Source: Pichia kudriavzevii
Lineage: Eukaryota > Ascomycota > Pichiomycetes > Pichiales > Pichiaceae
Direction: 5' to 3'
DNA: 64,000 nt
Assembly (NCBI RefSeq): GCF_003054445.1
Contig: NC_042510.1
Location: forward strand, 992,001-1,056,000
Both the position numbers and the translations under genes were made by a program. Every line of letters begins with the position of its first letter. Position 1 is the stretch's first letter. Shown in pieces: positions 28,302 to 38,699 of the stretch. The notes below the pieces were generated by a model that saw only the letters and a list, made by a program, of their open reading frames with translations, ran no database searches and was not told where the DNA came from.

Positions 28302-28871
28302 CTAATTTCTATACATAGCAAAGTAACCAATCATGAAAACAACTCCATATATTACAGCAGCATACTTAAGCAAGCTTTTACATTTTTTGAATACACCAGC
28401 ACGATTTTGTAATTCTTCTTTGTCATCAGGCATAAACCAATCGTAGTCTTCTTTATTTTTCGTCAAGTCGTCATAATCAACATATGCTTTTTCATAGTAG
28501 TGCTTCTCAATAAAGTTGAGAAGATCCTTTTCATCCAGGTCCTTCTCGTCAAAATCTTTCTCATCTAGGTCTTTTTCATCTAAGTCTTTCTCATCTAAGT
28601 CCTTCTCGTCATAATCTTTTTCGTCTATATCCTTCTCATCCTCGTAAATTACATCACCATGAAATTGATCTTCCATACGAACCTCATTGTAGGCAATCAA
28701 CTCATTATTATTTGGGGTATCATAAATATCCACTGATTGAACAGCAGGTGAGGTATAAGTGTGTGTTGGACGCATACACATATCTTCGGATTGGATGGAA
28801 ACCTGTTGCTGGTATTTGTTCATAAAAGCGATGGATTTAAAAATCAACTCTTGCAGAGTATTTGATACCAT
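28302..28871 (-). CDS. Unrecognised tail-anchored protein with DEKD pentapeptide repeats
   Basis: I do not recognise this 189-residue protein. Residues 1-75 are a mixed region (MVSNTLQELIFKSIAFMNKY...). Then come eight tandem pentapeptides DEKD followed by I, Y, L or F (about residues 78-117), a tyrosine/acidic stretch (NFIEKHYYEKAYVDYDDL...DYDWFMPDDKEEL), and a basic patch (FKKCKSLLKY). A single hydrophobic segment AAVIYGVVFMIGYFAMY follows, with RN as the last residues. There is no signal peptide, so a C-terminal tail anchor with a cytosolic domain is the simplest topology. The codons of the repeats vary (GAC/GAT, GAG/GAA), so selection on the peptide is likely. It stands alone in AT-rich DNA between two tRNA genes. 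A fast-evolving or lineage-specific gene is likely. Confidence 0.75.
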   Translation of the reverse strand: MVSNTLQELIFKSIAFMNKYQQQVSIQSEDMCMRPTHTYTSPAVQSVDIYDTPNNNELIAYNEVRMEDQFHGDVIYEDEKDIDEKDYDEKDLDEKDLDEKDLDEKDFDEKDLDEKDLLNFIEKHYYEKAYVDYDDLTKNKEDYDWFMPDDKEELQNRAGVFKKCKSLLKYAAVIYGVVFMIGYFAMYRN

Positions 28872-29172
28872 TCAAGGATTTCGTAACTTTGAAATTGTGA
28901 AACTTTCAAGATTCGATACGAATGAGAAGTTGTCCACTATAAATTTTTTTTTTTTTTTCTCAAAATGATCAAATATTTTCAACGTTTCCGTGGTCAAATT
29001 TTTTTTTTTTCATTTTTTTTGTATTATCTTAGGAATACAACAAAAATGTTATATCTAACGTCAACCAAGGCAACCAGCTACTGATAGTTTATTTTGTCAA
29101 AAATTTACAAGAAAACAGTAAAGAAAATTTACTTATTTCAAGTAATGCAGATACTAAAAAATTACTATTATT

Positions 29173-29245
29173 TAGTCGATGCGAGGTTCGAACTCGCGAC
29201 CTTCCCCGTGTGAAGGGGACGTCGTAACCACTAGACCAAACGACT
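29173..29245 (-). tRNA. tRNA-Val(CAC)
   Basis: The 73-nt gene has no intron. The anticodon stem TCCCC/GGGGA closes a TTCACAC loop, giving CAC. The D-arm GGTCTAGTGGTTACGAC and the T-arm GCGAG-TTCGAAC-CTCGC are standard. The acceptor AGTCGTT pairs with ATCGACT except for a T6-T67 mismatch, and the first pair is A-T. The T6 terminator is at 29156-29161. Confidence 0.9.
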
Positions 29246-29629
29246 AAAGTACATTAGTGTGTCCCTCTATCGTCGACTAACCATAACATAGAAGGAAGGA
29301 AAAAACGATCAAACATGGAAAACATTACCCTATGGTGTTTCTCTTTAAGTTATTAGAAAAAACTATAACAGGAACGAATACAGAACCAAAAACTAAATAA
29401 AATATATCAAGGTCACTTAGCTTTCTGGTATATGTAGGCCATCACTATTTTCCAATAGAGTTATTATAAATAATCTATTAGCAGTTAACCATTGCCTATG
29501 ATGGAGGTCTGGTTTTTTAATTCCACCTCCACTATTGATTTTAAAGGTTAGCATTTGTAATTAATTAATCTCTCATAAACCTTTTTTTTCTAAAAAAAAA
29601 AAATGAAATGAGAAAAAAAATGAAACGGT

Positions 29630-29726
29630 AACGTGTGATGAGTCTTAATCTATTCTTTTTCCTACACAAAACAAAAATTGCTAAAACATTGTCGGCTTTT
29701 GAGGGTCAGCAGAGAAGCTGATTTTT
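29630..29726 (+). ncRNA. Weak candidate C/D-box snoRNA
   Basis: A perfect C box GTGATGA (29635-29641) and a D box CTGA (29718-29721) lie 80 nt apart in gene-free DNA. The stretch before the D box (GGGTCAGCAGAGAAG) is a GC-richer block in an AT-rich setting, as a guide sequence would be. No clear terminal stem or C'/D' pair is visible, and such box pairs occur by chance. I could not identify an rRNA target. Confidence 0.2.
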
Positions 29727-30811
29727 TCTCCTAGAATATTATCTGTAACAAATACCATCTAAAATTGTGAATGCCAATTTTCAAATGGTGACAACTCACA
29801 CAATTAATAGTGATTCTTCATCCATTTGTATTGATAGATACCTTCAAGGTTCCAGTTCATCAATATGCAAGATGATCATCTCAAAAAGGCGAACCTTTAA
29901 CTACATAAATTTTTTATTTCTTAACTAGGTGTTAACGGGAATGTAGATAGTAATCAAAAGCTGCGTTGACGCGGACACCGAAGTTATGTGAAAGTAATGC
30001 TACGACTCTACAGTACACCCTCTCTCTCTGTGTTAGTAAATGATAATGGACTTAGCAGGTAAAAATAGCTTTAGTGATCAGATTTGGCACCACAGTGACC
30101 ATTGAAGTTTACACAATCGACATACGCCACCACTACTTTGACGATACAAATTTTTATCAAGGATAAACTCGATAGCTAATCAACACCAACGTGCCGTCAT
30201 ATTTGAATTCTCCTCTCTTAGTAGTGTGTCGTGCCAGATGCACGGTTTGGTGAACTTAGACTAGGGTTCAATTTACTTGAAATATTTGGTATCAACTACA
30301 TATCAGTGATAAACATGTCATGTAGCATAAACGCTTAGGATTGAACAATTGGAAAAAAACCAGGGATGCTGAAGGCATTATTTTCGAAGGGCAGTAGACA
30401 TATGTTATACCTTACCAAGTGCTGAGTTTTTCCCAGGTTTGTTACTTGTGAACTTGGAAAGGCTTAAATGTCAAAGCATCCTCTCTATACAATTATCCCC
30501 TCAAGTCCAAACCGTGTTTCAAGGAACCCTAGCTTACAAAATCAATTTCCAAGGTTGTGCCGGTGCTTTCTTCGACTATTGACGGATGTTCTTTCATAGA
30601 ACGAAGGCCGGTCGGCATCACCATGTTGCTTTTAAGGTTTGGCTCTCGTTTTAAAACTATGCATTACAAATTCGGAACGAGGGGAACGAGGGGGAACGAG
30701 AAATTGTTTATTTTTGAGAATTTCATTAAACACTATTTTAATAGTTCTGTGAACAGTTTCTATTCTCCCAGTGTTCTTTTCGTTCAGATACTCTTAAATT
30801 ACCCAAGAAGG

Positions 30812-32173
30812 ATGTCAGAAAAGCAGGAAGAAAGCCCCTCTTTGTATGAGCCAACTACCGAATATGAATTTGGTGGGCCCGTTGGTGCACTTGGTATGAT
30901 GCTAGGATTTCCTTTGTTAATGTACTACATGTGGATCAGCCAAAGATTCTACAATGGTGCTGTTGCATGGCCAACGGATGGCCAAACATGGCCTGAGTTT
31001 TTACTTCAAATGAAAGAATATGTTGTGAAGTATGCAATTCCCTCTAAGTTTTCCTTCATTATTTACACTTCTTTTATTGTTACTCAAGGTATTTTCTATG
31101 TGACTTTACCGGGAGTTTGGACTAAGGGTCAACCATTGAAGCATCTGAAAAATAAACAGTTACCATATTTCTGCAACGCATATGCATCCTTTTATACCAC
31201 TCTAGCACTGGTTATTGCATTACACTGGTCAGGAATTTTTAAGATTTACTACATCATGGACAACTTTGGTGAGATTATGACATGTTCTATTTTCTACGGG
31301 TTTGTTTTCTCAATTAGCCTTTATTTTTACACACTCTTTATTTCAAAAGATTATCATAGAATGTCCGGTAACCATATCTATGACTTATTCATGGGTGCTC
31401 CATTGAATCCAAGGATAGGTATCATTGATCTCAAAATGTTCTTTGAAGTTAGATTACCATGGTACACTCTTGCATTACTGGGTCTAGGGACTTCTTTGAA
31501 ACAATACGAAACTTATGGATATGTTTCAAAGGAATGCTGTTTTTTAACCTTCTGCTATTACATTTATGCCAATGCATGTTCAAAGGGCGAAGAATTGATT
31601 GTTCCGACATGGGACATGGCGTATGAAAAATTCGGATTCATGTTGATTTTCTGGAATATCTCGGGAGTACCATACAGTTACTGCCAAGGTGCACTCTATA
31701 TGTATTACCACGATCCATCAGAATATAGCTTTTCTAATGGTTATATGCTACTGTTAGTTGGAATGCTACTAACAGCATACTATTTTTTCGATACTACCAA
31801 CGGACAAAAGAACTCGTTTAGGAAAATCATGGCAGGCGATACCAATATTAGAAAGACATTTCCATTTTTACCTTATCAAGTTTTGAAGAATCCTAAATAT
31901 ATCAAATGTAAGAATGGCTCTACCCTTTTGACTGACGGTTGGTACAGATACGCTAGGAAAATCCATTACACTGCTGATTGGATTCAATCACTCACATGGG
32001 GATTGTGCTGTGGTACATCTTCAATTTTACCATATTTTTTCCCAGCCTTCTTTTTTGTTGTTTTGATTCACAGAGCAAATAGAGATTTGAATAAGTGTAG
32101 AAAGAAATATGGTGATGATTGGGTTAGATATGAAAAAGAATGTCCATGGTTGTTCATTCCATATGTTTACTAG
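30812..32173 (+). CDS. ERG4: Delta(24(28))-sterol reductase, last step of ergosterol synthesis
   Basis: The 453-residue polytopic ER protein reduces the C24(28) double bond to give ergosterol. It aligns along its length with S. cerevisiae Erg4: [97 protein letters not shown] and [15 protein letters not shown]. The C-terminus is [10 protein letters not shown]. The ATG at 30812 gives the family N-terminus. CTG codons lie at conserved Leu positions (for example in TLALVIALH), which supports the standard code. It is convergent with SCL1, with 127 bp between stops. Confidence 0.96.
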   Translation: MSEKQEESPSLYEPTTEYEFGGPVGALGMMLGFPLLMYYMWISQRFYNGAVAWPTDGQTWPEFLLQMKEYVVKYAIPSKFSFIIYTSFIVTQGIFYVTLPGVWTKGQPLKHLKNKQLPYFCNAYASFYTTLALVIALHWSGIFKIYYIMDNFGEIMTCSIFYGFVFSISLYFYTLFISKDYHRMSGNHIYDLFMGAPLNPRIGIIDLKMFFEVRLPWYTLALLGLGTSLKQYETYGYVSKECCFLTFCYYIYANACSKGEELIVPTWDMAYEKFGFMLIFWNISGVPYSYCQGALYMYYHDPSEYSFSNGYMLLLVGMLLTAYYFFDTTNGQKNSFRKIMAGDTNIRKTFPFLPYQVLKNPKYIKCKNGSTLLTDGWYRYARKIHYTADWIQSLTWGLCCGTSSILPYFFPAFFFVVLIHRANRDLNKCRKKYGDDWVRYEKECPWLFIPYVY

Positions 32174-32300
32174 TGTGTATCACCTTTTATTTATTAAATT
32201 TAGAAAACTCCTTGCGGGAATATAAATCTACCAAAGGTTCAAGTTTTTATCTAAAAGATACCTATACTTAATTATTGAGGTTTTATATAATCGATCGTAC

Positions 32301-33059
32301 TTAATCTTTCTCCGCAATAGCAACCAACCTTTCATCAATTTCATCTGGTGTTAGCACTTTGAATCCATCTTTTGTTGCAAAACCTATTTCTAGATCGTTT
32401 TTCCTGAAGTCAGTACTCAAGGCATTACTTAATGTAATAATACCGTATTCGATCAACTGTTTCCAATCACCCTTTACTATCACATTGGCTTCAGGGTCCT
32501 TCTTCTTAGCTTTTTTAAAGTCTCTTTCCACGACAGTAGAAACTTCCGATTGTTTAGGTCCAGTAGCAATTGCCTTTGCACTGAAATAATAACCAGCAGG
32601 ATCAGTTTTCAATAAAGAAGGGCCATTTTCTTCATCGTAACTGATAAACGTAAGAGCAACACCCATTGGTCTCATATATGCTCTTTGTGTATATATTTGA
32701 GACAAGTTTGCCATTCTCTTAGTGAGAACGTCGACCGGCATTTCATAGCCATATTTGTACTTATATTCTGCGCTTTCACTTCTTGCCCTTGTAGCTAAGG
32801 AACGAGCATCAGCAATTGAGCCTGTAGCTAACATGCCCACATTAGGAGATATGTCAAAAATGTAAGATACGGATGCTGGATCTAGCAATTTGTCACCCAC
32901 TTTCTTCTGATTAATAAAACAAACGCTGTCTTCGCCCACTAAACCCACTGAAGTCAGGTTGGTAGAATTGATCGCTTTGAAAGCATATTCGACTTGGTAT
33001 AATCGTCCCTCTGGGGAGAACACAGTAATATGTCTATCAAAACCTGCAGAGCCAGACAT
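32301..33059 (-). CDS. SCL1: 20S proteasome subunit alpha 1
   Basis: The 252-residue protein is exactly the length of S. cerevisiae Scl1. The alpha-type signature [24 protein letters not shown] is at the N-terminus. It is followed by [50 protein letters not shown] and [13 protein letters not shown], and the end is [11 protein letters not shown]-like. As an alpha subunit it is structural, gating the outer ring, and lacks a catalytic threonine. The frame extends 20 codons upstream from a GTG; the ATG at 33059 gives the family N-terminus [17 protein letters not shown]-type Rpn4 site lies just upstream. Confidence 0.96.
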   Translation of the reverse strand: MSGSAGFDRHITVFSPEGRLYQVEYAFKAINSTNLTSVGLVGEDSVCFINQKKVGDKLLDPASVSYIFDISPNVGMLATGSIADARSLATRARSESAEYKYKYGYEMPVDVLTKRMANLSQIYTQRAYMRPMGVALTFISYDEENGPSLLKTDPAGYYFSAKAIATGPKQSEVSTVVERDFKKAKKKDPEANVIVKGDWKQLIEYGIITLSNALSTDFRKNDLEIGFATKDGFKVLTPDEIDERLVAIAEKD

Positions 33060-33111
33060 TTCCGATTGGTTGTATGTCTTTTGGAATGCTGAAGTAACGA
33101 GTTCTTCTTTA

Positions 33112-33121
33112 GTCGCCACCG
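33112..33121 (-). promoter_or_regulatory. Candidate Rpn4 (PACE-like) element of SCL1
   Basis: On the minus strand the sequence reads CGGTGGCGAC, 53 to 62 bp upstream of the SCL1 ATG. It keeps the GGTGGC core of the proteasome-associated control element (GGTGGCAAA) but differs in the last bases. It lies in the 291-bp divergent promoter shared with HOS2. Confidence 0.4.
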
Positions 33122-33350
33122 ATCAATTTGGAAAAGATGCCTAGGTTTATTTCATTTTGGGAAATTCATGAAGACTTTCAATTGCGCGGTGTTTCTCCCT
33201 AATCACAGAATAGCTATTCAGAATTGTTCAAACTAAGGTCTAGCTTTTCTCTTCACTTAATCTTCATTTTTATAAAGTAATTCAACGACTAAGAACTGAA
33301 ACTAGCAGGCCTAATCAAAAGGTCACCTTTCTTAAAGAAAAACAAGTAGG

Positions 33351-34751
33351 ATGACACTTGCTTCTTGGATGGACGAAAGCCAAACGTTTTCACCAGACGC
33401 TAAGATGGCAAAGCATACACCGTTTTTTGAACCCATAATAAATACATTCAATGACGGGGGATACAACCCTAGTGTTTCATATCATTATAATCCTAATGTT
33501 GCATCATATCATTACGGTGTACGACATCCGATGAAACCATTCAGGTTGATGTTAACTGATCATTTGGTCAGTGGTTACAAACTTCATGAACAAATGGACT
33601 TATATGAAACTAGACGAGCTACAAAGGAAGAACTTTTGAGTTTTCATTCGGCTGATTATATCGATTTTTTAAAAAGGATAACACCTGAAAATAGTGCTAA
33701 GTTTGCTAATGATTTGAAAAAATTTAACATAGGTGATGACTGTCCGGTTTTTGACGGCATCTATGATTACTGTCAATATTACGCAGGCGCATCATTGGAT
33801 GCATCAAGAAAGTTAATATCCGGGATGAGTGATATTGCAATCAATTGGTCAGGTGGATTACATCATGCTAAAAAAGATGAACCAAGTGGGTTTTGTTATG
33901 TCAATGATATTGTTATGGCAATTCTAAACTTGCTAAGAGTGCATCCCAGAGTTTTGTATATTGACATTGACTTACATCACGGCGATGGTGTTCAAGAAGC
34001 ATTCTACCTTACCGATCGTGTTATGACAGTTTCTTTCCACAAATATGATGGTGCGTTTTTTCCAGGGACGGGTAATTATGAAGAGGTTGGGGTCGGGAAA
34101 GGTAAACATTTTGCGTTGAACGTTCCATTGCAAGATGGGATAGATGATGAATCCTATATAAGATTGTTCAAATCAATCATGGAGCCTGTTATAACAAAGT
34201 TTAGACCTACAGCCATCATCCAACAGTGTGGTGCCGATTCGCTAGGAGGTGATCGATTGGGTGTCTTTAACTTAAACATCAGAGCACATGGTGAATGTGT
34301 GAAATTTATTAAAAGTTTTGGAATACCGATGCTATGTGTTGGGGGTGGTGGTTACACGCCAAGAAACGTGAGTCGATTATGGTGCTACGAGACTAGTGTA
34401 ATGACTAATGTTGAGTTGAATTCGAAATTGCCGGAGACACCGTATAAATCATGGTTTGAACCTGATTATTCCTTGCATCCTAAACTTGGTGATAGATTTG
34501 AAAACAAAAACTCCAAAAAATACTTGGAAGATTTAAGGATTCAGCTATTAGAAAATCTTAGATATCTCAACCAAGCTCCTTCGGTGCAAATGCAAGAAAT
34601 ACCACCAGATATACAGAACATTACTGATGATGATGAAGCAAAAATCGTTGAACGTTTGAAGCGTGAGAGCAAGATTGACAAGTATAGAGATGAAGAGAGA
34701 TACTACATCAACAAGAAGGATGAAAGTAGGAGAGGAGAACTTCTAGATTAG
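33351..34751 (+). CDS. HOS2: Class I histone deacetylase Hos2 (Set3 complex)
   Basis: The 466-residue zinc-dependent deacetylase fits Hos2 rather than Rpd3: [49 protein letters not shown] and [21 protein letters not shown] are the Hos2 forms. The active-site histidine pair (GGLHHAKK, about residue 169) and the zinc-binding DIDLHHGDG (about residue 205) and [11 protein letters not shown] are intact. Hos2 works in the Set3 complex and deacetylates coding regions of active genes. The C-terminal tail is charged ([20 protein letters not shown]) and somewhat longer than in S. cerevisiae (452 residues). Confidence 0.94.
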   Translation: MTLASWMDESQTFSPDAKMAKHTPFFEPIINTFNDGGYNPSVSYHYNPNVASYHYGVRHPMKPFRLMLTDHLVSGYKLHEQMDLYETRRATKEELLSFHSADYIDFLKRITPENSAKFANDLKKFNIGDDCPVFDGIYDYCQYYAGASLDASRKLISGMSDIAINWSGGLHHAKKDEPSGFCYVNDIVMAILNLLRVHPRVLYIDIDLHHGDGVQEAFYLTDRVMTVSFHKYDGAFFPGTGNYEEVGVGKGKHFALNVPLQDGIDDESYIRLFKSIMEPVITKFRPTAIIQQCGADSLGGDRLGVFNLNIRAHGECVKFIKSFGIPMLCVGGGGYTPRNVSRLWCYETSVMTNVELNSKLPETPYKSWFEPDYSLHPKLGDRFENKNSKKYLEDLRIQLLENLRYLNQAPSVQMQEIPPDIQNITDDDEAKIVERLKRESKIDKYRDEERYYINKKDESRRGELLD

Positions 34752-34893
34752 TAATCACTATATTCATTCTCAATTTGTGTGGTGTCATTTTAATTTTTAA
34801 CTGTAAACTACCTGTATATTATTTATTGGATGTCGCAAATATTGCTTGTTGTTCGACAAAAAAGCTGTAATCTGAGGTTTCTGCTTCAATGTT

Positions 34894-37800
34894 TCACATA
34901 AATGGAACATAATCATCTTCCTCGTCATCGTCAAATCCGTACGCAAAGAGGTTATATCGTTCAAAGTCAAACTTACCCAGATTCTGCAGTTTCCAAATCT
35001 TTCTCAACTTTTTAAAACTCAATTCGGCACTTCCAACTCCTAAACCCACTAATCCATCAAAACAACATTCAATGATGATCTTTTGCTTTGGTTCTATACA
35101 ACACAAACCACAAACATATAGTGGCCATTGGACCATAACCAATCGATTGTCAAACTGATAATTTAGGTATTTATCAAACTGAAAACTCGGCCAATCTGCG
35201 AGGCCCTTTAAGGATTTTTCATTAAGTTCGTTGTCTTGCTTGTATTCTCTGATTTGGTATCTATCATTTAATTCTTTCAGCTTACTATCACTGTCTATAT
35301 CTTCTGCAACGTCTTCCTTAAACCTAACCAGGCCGTATAGTCCCATAATCATTCTACCGACCACTTCTTGCACCAAAGATGATTTAATACTCATTCCATA
35401 TTCACAAATCCCTTTATGTAGTGTTAACAATCTTAAGAATGCAGCATCAGTATTTAGCTGCTGAGCAAGGTCAATCCAAGAGAAAAAAACTTCTTTTCTC
35501 AACTCAGTTGGATGTTGGGTGCTTCTGCCTCTCATTTTCACTCCACCATCAACAGTTTCATCGTTTGATCTGTGTGCTTTACAAGGATGAATGTAGGTTG
35601 ATATCAAAACATCTTTCAGTCTTGAGTTGGCGTTTTCTCCATTATCCTCGAGATCTTTCATTATTTCAAAAGGATGAGAACCCATGCCTAAAGGAACAAT
35701 ATACGGAGGTTGATTGTTTATATACTGAAAGTTCCGTGCCTTCTTTATTAAACTAAACAGGGACAGCAGAAAATCAGAGTTTAGAGACTTCCCTGACACA
35801 TTCATTATTTTACCCTCATATCTCTGGAAAGTGTCTGATAGTTTGGCTTCTGATTCTCTTCCTCTAATGCACTCAATTGCATAAATTAGTGCATTAAAAG
35901 CCTCGAGTAACGTTTCATCATAGCCCAAATACATATTGAACCTTGAGTCGACTGAGTTTTTGTTGCTGTCAACCAGTATACCCATATAACGCAACGCATA
36001 AGTTAATTTCCCGGGTTTCAAGAGCTTACTCTCACCTCTGAATATCTCATGAGCACGACCTAAATCTTTCATATACTGCGGCATCTGAGGACATAAAACC
36101 GACAAGAATTCATCAAGCTCATCAAAATCATGGACAGTTCCCCCATATGGCGACGTTAGTGCTGCCAATACTTCCATGGAATGGAACCAAAGCCATACTA
36201 TTGTGAGTTCAAGAGATAAAGGTCGGTAGCGACAATATTTTATCAATAAGTCTTTAGCTCCATGCAAATGGGTTCTCCATTGAGAGCCTTTATGACCAGA
36301 AAAGTCTGAGGCAAGCACTTGGATGGTCAACAACAAAGATTCTATGTTGTCTAATGTTGTTTGCCTTGAATGTAGAATTGATTCTAATGCCTTCAGACAA
36401 GAAGATATGTAATATGTCCGATAAGTTCTATGGTAGTTGAGTTTTTCCTCATACTGATGGATCTCAGGGTGCTGTTCAATTTGGTAAACTTCGTACCGTG
36501 CAGCAATAGCCAAAATTGCAAAGAGTAGATGTGGTGACTGCTTTGCTTGTTGTAAAAAGATCTTCACATATGCATTTTGTGTATAGTTAGTAGAAAAGGG
36601 TATAATGTTGAGGTGAATATGTGTGATGAAAACCTTCAGATATTCGGTATGTACAGAATCCAAGGACCAACTAAAAAAATTTGCAATAAATTCGATATCA
36701 GCATCTGTTAGTGTTTTATTCATAATTTCGATATAATCAAAAGGCTTCAAAATATCTTTGTTTGGAGGAGGGAAGGCTTTTAAATGATCTACATTCAACC
36801 TCGCTAGGCCAGATTTTAATGAATAGTTTGAAACAAGAGTGTTATACCCCAAAGGTGAATCTGCCGGTGACTCGATTTCTGGTATATGTTTCGGCGTCCC
36901 GTAATCCTCTAGCGATTTTGTAAGTGTTTCAATATAAGGTGTGTTTGAAGAGTATTGATCATCATCATCATCTTCTTCTTCTTCTTCATCATCTTCTTTT
37001 TCCACATTCACTCTACCACTCTCGTTGCTGTCTTCACGTCCACCTTTCCCCATAGCTTCCAAGAGACCTCCTTCAACGTCGTGTATTTTTTCATCCGTCT
37101 TTCCCGCTGATATTTGACGTATAGTTTGTGAACTTGTATGGACATCGGGTATCAGGTTATTCTGTGATGCTAGAGAGTTAGCTGATGTAACTCTCGAGTA
37201 ATTCGTTTCTAAAGATTCGACAGAATAGTTTGTTGGAGATATACCTTCAAACCTAATTTGGGAAAGTGATGGTGTGAATGTCTGGTGGAAATTTGAGCTA
37301 TTATCTTGTTGTTGTTGTTGTTGTTGTTTCTTTTCAATATCTACTCCTGAATAGTGCTTGAATTGGTTCTCAAAATCCAGACTGCTAAAATCCATTTGAA
37401 AGGAATTGATAAGACCGTTCAGGTCTGTAATTAGATTGGATGCTCCATCGAATAAAGTATTTTCCATATCTGATTGTGAGATAATGCCCGGAGACCTGTC
37501 CATTTGGGCCACTGAGGGTTGCACTTTATCCGGACCAACATCTGTATTGGTACTGCTGAAAAACTCAAGTGGGTTGATTATGTTTTCATCCACATCGTCA
37601 CTGTTCTGAACCACACGTGGAATTTTATAGTTAAACGGGTCGTCCGAAGGTTTGGAGACAGGTATAACGTTTAATTTTGAAAACTTATGTTGCCCGTCTT
37701 GCTTTTTACCAAGTTCTGATTTCACACTTTTTTCTACAACGTGAACGTTCTTGAAATTGGCAAGCCTAGAGCCTTTCAAGGTGAAGGATCGGTTGTCGTC

Positions 37801-37974
37801 AAATTTGAGTATTTGGCGATAAGAACACTCTCTGTTATTTTTCAGACAATTAAGACAGCTGGGTTTCTGCTCATCGCACTTCCATTTCTTCTGCTTGCAT
37901 GGGATGCATCCCTTTCTAGAGTAGTTTCTCTTCTTCCTAGGTCCATCCATAGCATCGGGAGAGCTCTGTGACAT
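34894..37974 (-). CDS. Zn2Cys6 transcription factor, possibly Lys14-like
   Basis: The protein has 1026 residues from the ATG at 37974. A fungal binuclear zinc cluster near the N-terminus has canonical spacing CX2CX6CX6CX2CX6C (GCIPCKQKKWKCDEQKPSCLNC, then C at +7), after a basic KKRNYSRKG. The middle is low-complexity: a seven-Gln run, and a Glu/Asp run (EEEEEDDDDD). The C-terminal half (from about residue 420) resembles the fungal_trans_2 type effector region found in Lys14 and related factors (FFSWSLDSVHTEYLKVFITHIHLNIIPF...LLFAILAIAARYEVYQ). An upstream in-frame ATG at 38049 adds 25 residues and is the alternative start. The target pathway is unknown; Lys14, which controls lysine synthesis, is a guess by resemblance. 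Confidence 0.8.
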   Translation of the reverse strand: MSQSSPDAMDGPRKKRNYSRKGCIPCKQKKWKCDEQKPSCLNCLKNNRECSYRQILKFDDNRSFTLKGSRLANFKNVHVVEKSVKSELGKKQDGQHKFSKLNVIPVSKPSDDPFNYKIPRVVQNSDDVDENIINPLEFFSSTNTDVGPDKVQPSVAQMDRSPGIISQSDMENTLFDGASNLITDLNGLINSFQMDFSSLDFENQFKHYSGVDIEKKQQQQQQQDNSSNFHQTFTPSLSQIRFEGISPTNYSVESLETNYSRVTSANSLASQNNLIPDVHTSSQTIRQISAGKTDEKIHDVEGGLLEAMGKGGREDSNESGRVNVEKEDDEEEEEDDDDDQYSSNTPYIETLTKSLEDYGTPKHIPEIESPADSPLGYNTLVSNYSLKSGLARLNVDHLKAFPPPNKDILKPFDYIEIMNKTLTDADIEFIANFFSWSLDSVHTEYLKVFITHIHLNIIPFSTNYTQNAYVKIFLQQAKQSPHLLFAILAIAARYEVYQIEQHPEIHQYEEKLNYHRTYRTYYISSCLKALESILHSRQTTLDNIESLLLTIQVLASDFSGHKGSQWRTHLHGAKDLLIKYCRYRPLSLELTIVWLWFHSMEVLAALTSPYGGTVHDFDELDEFLSVLCPQMPQYMKDLGRAHEIFRGESKLLKPGKLTYALRYMGILVDSNKNSVDSRFNMYLGYDETLLEAFNALIYAIECIRGRESEAKLSDTFQRYEGKIMNVSGKSLNSDFLLSLFSLIKKARNFQYINNQPPYIVPLGMGSHPFEIMKDLEDNGENANSRLKDVLISTYIHPCKAHRSNDETVDGGVKMRGRSTQHPTELRKEVFFSWIDLAQQLNTDAAFLRLLTLHKGICEYGMSIKSSLVQEVVGRMIMGLYGLVRFKEDVAEDIDSDSKLKELNDRYQIREYKQDNELNEKSLKGLADWPSFQFDKYLNYQFDNRLVMVQWPLYVCGLCCIEPKQKIIIECCFDGLVGLGVGSAELSFKKLRKIWKLQNLGKFDFERYNLFAYGFDDDEEDDYVPFM

Positions 37975-38699
37975 TGATTTCCTGCAATTAAAACCCCCTT
38001 CTTCTCCGTCAAATAGATAGAACAAGCAAGTTGAAAATCGCAGATACATGTCCGTGTCCCAAATAGGAAACCATTTTTGTTGCGTGAAAAGAGTACATTC
38101 GCGAATTATTTGTACTCCTTGGCCGTTTTCCTTACTTTTTGGGATATCTTGTTACCCCAAAAGGGGAGAGATCAAGAACATGCCCCCAAATATGTAATGG
38201 CTGTTTCATTGCAGGTCGTTTCAGCTGTTGGGCGCACAATTTCCATCAAAAGACCATTACTTTAAGGCAAGGAGTCCTCCATAGTACCATCAGTGTCTAC
38301 GCAAGCACAGAGCTGCCCATTCCAACCCTGCCTTGTCAATCCTTTGCTGCGTGTTTGTGCACATCGTTTAAGTTCGTTTTGTTCCCACTCGATTGCTCAC
38401 TTTTTTCGCCCTTGCGAAACGTGAATCACTACATCGTTTACATCAAAAACAACTTTGGGAAACTGTAGGAACTTACTAGATTCTCAAAGTAAAGTTCAAC
38501 GGATATCTTTGATTTAGGATCAATCAAATAGTTCTTGGTTTCTCTATAAAACCGAACTCAATTGATAGGCTGTATCAGTTTATAGTGACATCATCTCACC
38601 CTTGAGAAAAAAAAAAAATAAATAAATATACAGTGTTTCCACAGGAATACTACCCACAGGTCTAAAAATATCATACAGTCATTCTAAATTCACCTAAAT
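37975..38699. promoter_or_regulatory. Divergent promoter: Zn2Cys6 factor and LRG1
   Basis: The 725-bp region contains a TATA box TATAAAA at 38545-38551, 149 bp before the LRG1 ATG, and an A13 run near 38608. A TGTTTCA (reverse of TGAAACA, the Ste12 core) lies near 38201. A possible 25-codon extension of the factor lies at 37975-38049. No RNA gene is seen. Confidence 0.5.

Larger units (their letters stand above)
28872..30811. other. AT-rich region around tRNA-Val, up to ERG4
   Basis: Apart from tRNA-Val (29173-29245) and a weak C/D snoRNA candidate (29630-29726), I see no gene in 1.9 kb. The last 250 bp must contain the ERG4 promoter. The ERG4 frame continues upstream to 30557 only from a GTG, and that part bears no family similarity. 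Confidence 0.45.

Noticed and set aside
29929-30185. TGTT...AACA ends about 257 bp apart near a tRNA gene, considered as a solo LTR
   Set aside because: No target-site duplication at the ends and no second copy or internal element. The end dinucleotides are too common.
30557-30811. Upstream extension of the ERG4 frame (85 codons)
   Set aside because: It opens with GTG, and the family N-terminus begins at 30812.
31767-31773. TACTAAC inside ERG4, and another at 50905-50911 inside DCR2, as intron branch sites
   Set aside because: Both lie in conserved coding sequence with no nearby 5' splice site, and the proteins align through them.
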